From positions 868,001 through 932,000 of the forward strand of contig NZ_BMKK01000001.1 of the NCBI RefSeq assembly GCF_014644295.1: DNA of 64,000 nucleotides. The letters run 5' to 3'. The DNA comes from Emticicia aquatilis (GTDB lineage Bacteria > Bacteroidota > Bacteroidia > Cytophagales > Spirosomataceae). The notes under the pieces were generated by a model. It had not been told where the DNA came from. It did not search any database and saw only the letters and a list, made by a program, of their open reading frames with translations. This document shows positions 58,300-64,000 of the stretch, in pieces (positions within the stretch are counted from its first letter, which is position 1; every line of letters starts with the position of its first letter). Both the position numbers and the translations under genes were made by a program.

Positions 58300-59778
58300 T
58301 CAACTATTCAGATTTATCTGTTTCATTTTATTATAAAGTGTTTTTCGGTCAATACCTAAGACCTCGGCAGCTTTGGTTTTATTAAACTTCACTTGCTTCA
58401 ATACTGTCAAAATCATTTCGTACTCGGCATCAAGAGCCGTTGATTTCAAATCGACTTTTGTGGGTAATGGAGCGGGTGCTGGTGCTGGCATGACAGGCTG
58501 TGGCGGCGAATAATACCTCGGTGTATCTTGCACAGGTGCTGGTGCTACGCTACTTGGCTCATTGAAAAGTAAACGGTTATAATTGATGAGTTCGAAAGGC
58601 AAAGTACCAACCTCAACTACATCTGACTCAGAAAGTAAAGTTGCACGACGGATGACATTTCGCATTTCACGCAAATTGCCAGGCCACGGATAATCCTGAA
58701 ATGCTCGCATTACTTCTTGCGAGAAACCTCTAACTTTTTTGCCGAGTTCTTCGTTAGTTTTTTCTAAGAAAAATTGAGCAAAAAGTATCAAGTCTTCTTT
58801 TCGTTCACGAATGGGTGGCACATCAATACTAAACTCATTGAAACGATAGTATAAATCTTCACGGAATTTGCCTTTTCGAGCCGCTTCAATGAGGCGTTCG
58901 TTTGAGGCCACTATGAGGCGAACATCAACGGCCATTTCTTTATTTCCGCCAATTCTTCGCACTTTACGTTCTTGTACTACACGAAGTAACGAAACCTGAA
59001 TATCATAGGGTAGGTTTCCTACCTCATCTAAAAAAAGTGTACCACCGTCGGCCATTTCAAAATGACCGATTTTCTGAGCTAATGCTCCCGTAAATGAGCC
59101 TTTTTCATGGCCAAAGAGTTCGCTGGCAGCTAAATCTTTCGAGATAGCACCGCAATCCATCGCTACAAATGGCCCAGCGGCACGTTTGCTTCGTTTATGG
59201 ATTTCGAGTGCCACGGCTTCTTTCCCCGAACCACTTTCGCCATAAATCAATACACTATAATTAGTCGGAGCTACCAAATCTACTTGCTTGTATAAATGCA
59301 CTGATTCGGGGCCTTCGCCGAAGATATAATTGGCTTTTTTATCTTTTTTAGCCGAGGTTACCGCCGTGCCATCGGTGGTATCAACGGGGTTTTCGGCAAT
59401 ATGCACATAATGTGTGGGCTGACTAAGAGCCTTTTTGATAGTCAGTAAAATTTCGTCTGGAAAAAGGGGCTTTGTGATATAATCGTACGCCCCTTGCTTC
59501 ATGACACTGATGGCAATTTTTATATCAGAATAGCCCGTGATGATAAGCACTGGCACGTGCGGCAACTTTTCTTTTATTTTTAAGAGAATAGTTGCTCCGT
59601 CCATATCGCCCAACCTAAAATCGGTCAAAACCAAGTCAGGCGTGAAGGTTTCTAAGGTGGCCAGCCCAGTAGTACCATCATGAGCAATGGCTACATCATA
59701 GCCGTTTTTGCTCAAAAATCGACGTAATAATAGGCAAATATCGGTGTCGTCGTCGATGATTAAGATGCGTTGTGCCAT
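58300..59778 (-). CDS. NtrC-family sigma-54-dependent response regulator
   Basis: 492 residues. Receiver domain 1-120 with Asp53 (VLTDFRLGD) and Lys103; AAA+ domain ~155-395 with Walker A GESGSGKE (180-187), the sigma-54 contact loop GSFTGA (227-232, usual form GAFTGA) and Walker B LFLDE (248-252). A Pro/Ala-rich linker (~414-450) leads to a Fis-type helix-turn-helix (KTKAAEVLGIDRKTLYNKM). It lies directly downstream of rpoN (40 bp) and upstream of kinases, so it is probably their output. Target promoters were not found in the window. Confidence 0.93.
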   Translation of the reverse strand: MAQRILIIDDDTDICLLLRRFLSKNGYDVAIAHDGTTGLATLETFTPDLVLTDFRLGDMDGATILLKIKEKLPHVPVLIITGYSDIKIAISVMKQGAYDYITKPLFPDEILLTIKKALSQPTHYVHIAENPVDTTDGTAVTSAKKDKKANYIFGEGPESVHLYKQVDLVAPTNYSVLIYGESGSGKEAVALEIHKRSKRAAGPFVAMDCGAISKDLAASELFGHEKGSFTGALAQKIGHFEMADGGTLFLDEVGNLPYDIQVSLLRVVQERKVRRIGGNKEMAVDVRLIVASNERLIEAARKGKFREDLYYRFNEFSIDVPPIRERKEDLILFAQFFLEKTNEELGKKVRGFSQEVMRAFQDYPWPGNLREMRNVIRRATLLSESDVVEVGTLPFELINYNRLLFNEPSSVAPAPVQDTPRYYSPPQPVMPAPAPAPLPTKVDLKSTALDAEYEMILTVLKQVKFNKTKAAEVLGIDRKTLYNKMKQINLNS

Positions 59779-59818
59779 AGGTTAAGTAAATTTAAAGAGG
59801 TTATTCATTTTGGGTAAT

Positions 59819-61225
59819 TTATAAAGTTCGACGAAGTGTTGAGGGTAAAATACCGAGTATTTCACGGTACTTTGCAACAGTCCGACGGGCAATTTGATAA
59901 CCACGTTGTGATAATAATTCAGTCAGTTGAAAATCATTCAAAGGGTTATTTTTATCTTCATTTGTAATCATTTCTTCTAAAACCAATTGGATTTGGCGAT
60001 TAGAAACTTCTTCGCCACTATCAGTTTTCATGCCTTCGGTAAACAAATCTTTGAGATGAATAATCCCGAAGGGAGTTTGGGCATATTTTCCACTCGTAAC
60101 ACGAGAGACCGTCGAAACATCCATTTTGATTTGGTCGGCAATATCTTGCAAAACCATCGGCTTTAGCAATCGGACATTCCCCGATACAAAAAACTCCTTT
60201 TGCAATTTAACAATCGCTTTCATGGTTTTTAGCATCGTGCTTTCTCGCTGCTGAATGGCCTCAATGAGCCAATTGGCAGCATTAATTTTAGAATTAAGAT
60301 AGCTGTTTACTTCCTTAGAACCACCCAAAGCCTCCGAATACGATTTATTGATACTTAATGGCGGAATTCCTCGACTATTAAGCGACACTTCAAGCAGCTC
60401 GCCTTCTACGGTCACGATGTAGTCAGGAATCACATTATCTTTTACAGTCAAAGTAGTAGCTGCTTGTCCACCCACCACTGGTTGCGGATTTAGGGTAGCT
60501 ATCAAAGCCACAGCTTCTTTGATTTCGTCGAGGCTAAATGTACACAAACGCTTCAATTTATCATAGTTGCGAGTGGCCAGTTCATCGAAATAGTCTTTTA
60601 CCAAATTCTTGGCAATGGCAGCATTGGGACATTGACTGCGTTCTAATTGTACTAATAAACACTCCTGCAAATTACTCGTGCCTAAACCCACGGGTTGTAG
60701 TTTACGCAAAATATCTATCAAATATTGCATTTCGGCATCATCAACAAACATTCCACTCGAAAACGAAACATCATCAACCAACGAGTCAAGGCTTACTTGA
60801 AGATAGCCTTCATCAGTCAATGAATCCACCAAATAGTCGGCCAAGAATCGCTGACGTTCGGTATCAACCAATAAATGAAACTGCTCTTTTACTTCTTCTC
60901 GCCAACCGATGCTTTCGACAAGGGTTGGGGCAAAAAAAGTATCATCATCCGAATAATTGTTTACTCGTGTGCGGTAGTCGGGTAGGTTATCGTCATTAAA
61001 CTCGTCCCAATCCATATAGTCTTGGGTACGGTCTTCGGTGCTGAAATTATCTTCGGCGAGGTCATCATTAAGACTATTTCCTTCTTCTAAAATTGGATTT
61101 TCTTCCAATTCATTTTTTATATATTGTTCAAGTTCGAGCGAGTTCAGTTGAAAAAAATTCAATAACTGAATCTGCGAAGGCGAAATCTTGAGCGTTTGTT
61201 TTTGTGATTGGATGAAGTTGAGCAT
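59819..61225 (-). CDS. rpoN: RNA polymerase sigma-54 factor
   Basis: 468 residues. The N-terminal activator-interacting region (SQKQTLKISPSQIQLLNFFQLNS) is rich in Gln and Leu; an acidic linker (GNSLNDDLAEDNFSTED) follows; the core-binding domain is at about 100-290; and the C-terminal DNA-binding half ends with the RpoN box ARRTVAKYRE that reads the -24 element. RpoN recognises -24/-12 promoters and needs an AAA+ activator, here encoded next. It heads an operon of five signalling genes, which is unusual, as rpoN is normally next to hpf, ptsN or lptB. Confidence 0.95.
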   Translation of the reverse strand: MLNFIQSQKQTLKISPSQIQLLNFFQLNSLELEQYIKNELEENPILEEGNSLNDDLAEDNFSTEDRTQDYMDWDEFNDDNLPDYRTRVNNYSDDDTFFAPTLVESIGWREEVKEQFHLLVDTERQRFLADYLVDSLTDEGYLQVSLDSLVDDVSFSSGMFVDDAEMQYLIDILRKLQPVGLGTSNLQECLLVQLERSQCPNAAIAKNLVKDYFDELATRNYDKLKRLCTFSLDEIKEAVALIATLNPQPVVGGQAATTLTVKDNVIPDYIVTVEGELLEVSLNSRGIPPLSINKSYSEALGGSKEVNSYLNSKINAANWLIEAIQQRESTMLKTMKAIVKLQKEFFVSGNVRLLKPMVLQDIADQIKMDVSTVSRVTSGKYAQTPFGIIHLKDLFTEGMKTDSGEEVSNRQIQLVLEEMITNEDKNNPLNDFQLTELLSQRGYQIARRTVAKYREILGILPSTLRRTL

Positions 61226-61448
61226 AGGAATAATTTTTTTACAGGCTAAGTTTTCTTGATATAGAAAAAAACATACCTAATTATCAATGCGTTGGGCCTC
61301 TAAGTTAGTCATTTTTATAAAAAAATTATGATATAAGTCAGAATATCCATAGAATTGCCTCGTTTTTTAGGTATTCTTGATAAAAGAATATTCAATGATG
61401 AGCAGCCATACAAAGTCATATTTATTGAGTGCGTAAACATTCCCCAAA

Positions 61449-62900
61449 ATGCAGAATTTTTTCCACAACACATTGGGTAAAATTTTCCCCAATAGTTTAT
61501 CCTTCTTTACGCTTCCAAAAGCTTTATTAAGTTTTGTGTTTTCGATTGTGATTAGTATCACAATGCTTAGTTTTTTGAGCTGGATAACGTACAGTAACCT
61601 CCAAGAAATGGGTAAACGAACCGCTGACGTAACGCATACTTATCAGGTTAGATTTAAAAATAAAGAATTAATAAAACTTTTGGTTGATGCTGAAACTGGA
61701 CAAAGAGGATACTTATTAACTGGTAATGATGACTTTCTAAAGCCATATATAGAAAGCCAAGAAAAGATTGATACTACCCTGCACCAACTTACTGCTTTAG
61801 TAAACGATAATGCTGTACAAGCTAAGCGGCTGGATTCGATAAAGCATATAACGAAGCTAAGGCTAAAAGCAATGGAAATAAATATTGAGCGTATCCGAAA
61901 GGCTCAATCGGTCGATACACTAAAACTCTATTTAGGGAAATTTTATATGGATAAGATACGTATTCTTAGCCAAAAAGTTGACACTGACGAAGAGCATCTG
62001 CTTCAAGAACGAGACGACCTCCAGAAAGAAAGTGACAAAAATATGACATATTACTTACTGGGCTTATCGGTGGTGACTTTAGCGTTTTTGACCATATTTT
62101 TCCGATTGCTTTATCTCGAACTTAAACAAAGGATTGCACTACAAACTACGCTCGAACATAAACTGACTGAGGTAGAGCACACAAATGCCGAGTTGGAGCA
62201 ATTTGCTTATATCACATCGCATGATTTGCAAGAGCCACTACGAAAAATTAGGGCATTTGGAGAAAGACTTTATACCCGCCAAAGTGAAGAACTAAGCGAA
62301 GATGCCAAAAATAATATTTTAAAAATCAATCAGTCGGCCAGCCGAATGCAATTGTTAATCAATGATTTGCTGACTTTTTCGAGAATTACTAATGTAAAAG
62401 ATGATGTTTTTGATGAAATTGATTTAAATTGGATTTTGAACGAAACCAAAGAAGACTTCTCGGAATTGATATATCAGAAAAAAGCCATGATTTACAGCAA
62501 ACATTTGCCCACAATAAATGGTATTAGAGTACAGTTAATTCAGTTATTCAATAATCTGATTTCAAATTCCTTGAAATATAGCCGCCCTGACGTAAATCCT
62601 GTGATTGAAATCAAGTACAAACAAGTGTTTGGCGAAGAGATTCCGAGCATCGGGCCTTTGCAGCAAGAAAAGGTTTATCATAAGATTACGTTTATGGATA
62701 ACGGTATCGGTTTTGAGGAGAAATACAGCGAAAAAATCTTTACGATTTTCCAACGTTTACACAACAAAAACGAATACGAAGGGACTGGAATTGGATTGGC
62801 AATTTGCCGAAGAATAGTAACAAATCATAATGGATATATAATTGCCGAAGTAAAAAAGGATTATGTTGGTGCAATATTTCACGTATATTTGCCCTATTAA
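61449..62900 (+). CDS. CHASE3-domain membrane sensor histidine kinase
   Basis: 483 residues. TM1 (about 25-47), an extracytoplasmic helical CHASE3 domain (about 50-197, with DAETGQRGYLLTG), TM2 (about 199-223), a coiled linker, then HisKA with His258 (YITSHDLQEPLRK) and HATPase (NLISNSLKYS, DNGIGFEE, GTGIGLAI). The kinase core is closely similar to that of the triple-PAS kinase at 56297. It is divergent from rpoN, with 223 bp between, and is followed by its own single-domain regulator. Confidence 0.92.
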   Translation: MQNFFHNTLGKIFPNSLSFFTLPKALLSFVFSIVISITMLSFLSWITYSNLQEMGKRTADVTHTYQVRFKNKELIKLLVDAETGQRGYLLTGNDDFLKPYIESQEKIDTTLHQLTALVNDNAVQAKRLDSIKHITKLRLKAMEINIERIRKAQSVDTLKLYLGKFYMDKIRILSQKVDTDEEHLLQERDDLQKESDKNMTYYLLGLSVVTLAFLTIFFRLLYLELKQRIALQTTLEHKLTEVEHTNAELEQFAYITSHDLQEPLRKIRAFGERLYTRQSEELSEDAKNNILKINQSASRMQLLINDLLTFSRITNVKDDVFDEIDLNWILNETKEDFSELIYQKKAMIYSKHLPTINGIRVQLIQLFNNLISNSLKYSRPDVNPVIEIKYKQVFGEEIPSIGPLQQEKVYHKITFMDNGIGFEEKYSEKIFTIFQRLHNKNEYEGTGIGLAICRRIVTNHNGYIIAEVKKDYVGAIFHVYLPY

Positions 62901-62911
62901 ATTCGACAACA

Positions 62912-63337
62912 ATGAACCGAAACGCCTCTATTTTAATCTGTGACGATGACGAAGACGATTTGTACTTAGTGAAATCGATTTTCAATGACACCAAGTTTAG
63001 TAACCAAACTGTTTACCTAAAAAATGGTGCAGAACTACTGGAGTATCTTCAAAATCAGAAGAAAGACACTTCGGTTGGGCTTGTATTATTGGACTTGAAT
63101 ATGCCCAAAATGGACGGGAGAGAAACACTCAGACTTATTAAAAATAACCCTGAGTTAAGGCGGATTCCGGTGGTGATTCTGACAACTTCAAACGCTCCGC
63201 AAGATATTGAGAAATGCTACGAACTGGGAGCAAATTGTTTCATGACCAAACCTTCATCGTATGAGGGTTTAAACGATGCCATCAAAACCTTGAGTAAGTT
63301 TTGGCTCGAACTAAGTTATTTACCTATTAAAAGATAA
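62912..63337 (+). CDS. single-domain response regulator (paralogue of 55833-56291)
   Basis: 141 residues, receiver only: CDDDEDD acid pocket, phospho-acceptor Asp61 (LVLLDLNMPKMDGRETL), LTTSNAPQD, MTKPSSYEG, and a C-terminal FWLELSYLP tail like that of the regulator in the rpoN operon. It starts 11 bp after the CHASE3 kinase and should be its direct partner. With no output domain it probably acts through protein contacts or a phosphorelay. Confidence 0.9.
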   Translation: MNRNASILICDDDEDDLYLVKSIFNDTKFSNQTVYLKNGAELLEYLQNQKKDTSVGLVLLDLNMPKMDGRETLRLIKNNPELRRIPVVILTTSNAPQDIEKCYELGANCFMTKPSSYEGLNDAIKTLSKFWLELSYLPIKR

Positions 63338-63363
63338 GTCGTTGATTTACAAATACTTTCCAA

Positions 63364-63756
63364 TCAGTCCTTCTGATGAGTAATCGGTTTTTCGGTTACA
63401 TTTTTAAGCCAAATCAGCCCTTTTTCAACAATAGTTTTTCCGTTTTTTTGAACCATATTAGTGGCAGCATTACGCACTAAAAATGGAACAACTAATCTCG
63501 GAAGCCAACCCGCACGTGCCAAAATAGTTCGTCTTAGAACCACGTCAACGCCTAAGCCAATGCCTAAGGTCAGTAAACCTTTTTTGGGCGAGGTGAATAC
63601 GTCGTTTAAGACTCCAACGGCTTGTCGAGCAGGGTTTAGTTCTTCTTTGATAGCCGCAATATCGTTTTTCATGCCTATTTTCGATAGCTGCATCTGATTA
63701 TGAAGTCTGGCTCTTTCGGCTTTCAAATCATCAATGGTTTGGATATTATTTTTCAT
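63364..63756 (-). CDS. hypothetical protein with coiled-coil start
   Basis: 130 residues. An N-terminal coiled-coil-like helix (DDLKAERARLHNQMQL) is followed by KKGLLTLGIGLGVDVVLRR, a probable membrane segment, and a basic tail. It overlaps the preceding holin-like gene by 11 bp (ATG inside the last codons), so the two are translated together. No family is recognised; homologues near YtxH and DUF1469 proteins are known in Bacteroidota. Confidence 0.55.
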   Translation of the reverse strand: MKNNIQTIDDLKAERARLHNQMQLSKIGMKNDIAAIKEELNPARQAVGVLNDVFTSPKKGLLTLGIGLGVDVVLRRTILARAGWLPRLVVPFLVRNAATNMVQKNGKTIVEKGLIWLKNVTEKPITHQKD

Positions 63757-64000
63757 AGTAGAAATTACGGATAAAAGTGTTGATGATTGGCAATTTGATG
63801 AATTTCTCTCGGATGGCGAATAATACTATACCCAAAAATCCGTAAATCAGGCCTACTATCAAGAAACCCAAGGGCAGATTACTGAGATTTTGGCCAATGT
63901 ACCATGCCAAACTCAAGCTCAGAAAAAGCATCATTAAACCACCCGCAACACCAATAATGAGAGCCGATGCAAGGTTTGAAACAGCCTTAGCAGCCTTTTC
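63746..64000 (-). CDS. phage-holin-family (DUF1469-like) membrane protein, 5' part missing
   Basis: The frame is open to the right edge of the window, so the start lies outside. The visible part begins EKAAKAVSNLASALIIGV and has two hydrophobic segments (SALIIGVAGGLMMLFLSLSLAW; LGFLIVGLIYGFLGIVLFAI) followed by a basic IREKFIKLP. This is the layout of the DUF1469/putative Actinobacterial-type holin family, usually housekeeping membrane proteins rather than phage lysis proteins. It overlaps the next gene by 11 bp. Confidence 0.7.
   Translation of the reverse strand, partial: EKAAKAVSNLASALIIGVAGGLMMLFLSLSLAWYIGQNLSNLPLGFLIVGLIYGFLGIVLFAIREKFIKLPIINTFIRNFYYEK

Noticed and set aside
60538-60999. 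153-residue plus-strand ORF inside rpoN
   Set aside because: It is antisense to a conserved sigma-54 gene; no family features.
1-64000. CRISPR arrays, tRNA or rRNA genes, integrases, IS transposases
   Set aside because: No spaced direct repeats, cloverleaf-like segments or transposase/integrase motifs were seen on reading; the repeats present are short palindromes.
1-64000. Sigma-54 (-24/-12) promoters near genes in this window
   Set aside because: A visual search for TGGCAC-N5-TTGC gave only partial matches (for example TTGGCAC near 30717 and 46538) without the -12 part; a proper scan is needed.
63746-64000. Prophage at the right edge because of a holin-like gene
   Set aside because: DUF1469-type proteins are common chromosomal membrane proteins and no other phage gene is near.

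Overview
The window is a gene-dense stretch of chromosome from a member of the Bacteroidota, most likely the order Cytophagales (Emticicia/Runella/Arcicella-like; an inference, since no rRNA is present). The reasons are AT-rich DNA, promoters matching the Bacteroidetes -7 consensus TAnnTTTG, two different miaA genes, an Oar-like TonB-dependent receptor, Tat-type signals on GMC, Gfo/Idh and sugar-isomerase proteins, and a dihydroorotase with the QxH metal motif I associate with this phylum. No phage, insertion sequence, CRISPR array, tRNA or rRNA was seen. Short palindromic repeats are scattered between genes, and a few lie inside genes.

Layout. 1-6300: 3' end of tag, a GDPD lipoprotein, a DUF4230 protein, miaA1 with a secreted hypothetical, a DJ-1/PfpI protein, and miaA2 translationally coupled to a phage-type endonuclease-like gene. 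6462-11000: two paralogous secreted helical proteins flanking an MscS channel, a MaoC hydratase and a PI-PLC-like enzyme. 11201-13726: GH30 glycosidase, small membrane protein and CBM9-like protein. 13778-21374: housekeeping genes (CYTH protein, PhoB/PhoR-like two-component pair, RluA-type pseudouridine synthase, greA, fmt, hemB, pyrC). 21514-29521: a six-gene, same-strand carbohydrate and redox block (TIM-barrel isomerase, GH88-like hydrolase, Old-Yellow-Enzyme flavoprotein, SDR, cytochrome c/sugar dehydrogenase fusion, Gfo/Idh/MocA oxidoreductase). 29624-41000: hemE, a DUF937-OmpA fusion, rocD with a divergent Lrp regulator, a cysteine desulfurase, a DUF5662-like protein, an Oar-like receptor and ribBA. 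41104-43972: GNAT, GbsR-type regulator, DCC-type membrane protein and TIGR01777 epimerase. 44031-46435: UDP-xylose synthesis from UDP-glucose (ugd plus UXS). 46882-49373: gluconate-dehydrogenase-subunit-3-like protein plus GMC oxidoreductase.

49525-64000 looks like a stress and signalling region. It has Dps, a DUF2383 four-helix protein, tiny membrane proteins (including a 50-residue lmo0937-type protein at 52123-52275), a YihY/BrkB membrane protein and a TspO-like protein. These are followed by a minus-strand operon of rpoN (sigma-54), an NtrC-type activator, a triple-PAS kinase, a single-domain response regulator and a REC-PAS-kinase. Next to it is a separate CHASE3 kinase/response-regulator pair whose kinase core and regulator resemble those in the operon. 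A holin-like protein runs off the right edge.

The items most worth following up are the rpoN-linked multi-kinase operon, the OYE/SDR/GH88 sugar block, the endonuclease-like gene coupled to miaA2, the DUF937-OmpA fusion, and several repeat elements inserted in or next to genes (a 154-bp near-perfect palindrome, a repeat inside pyrC, and a repeat-derived insert in miaA2).
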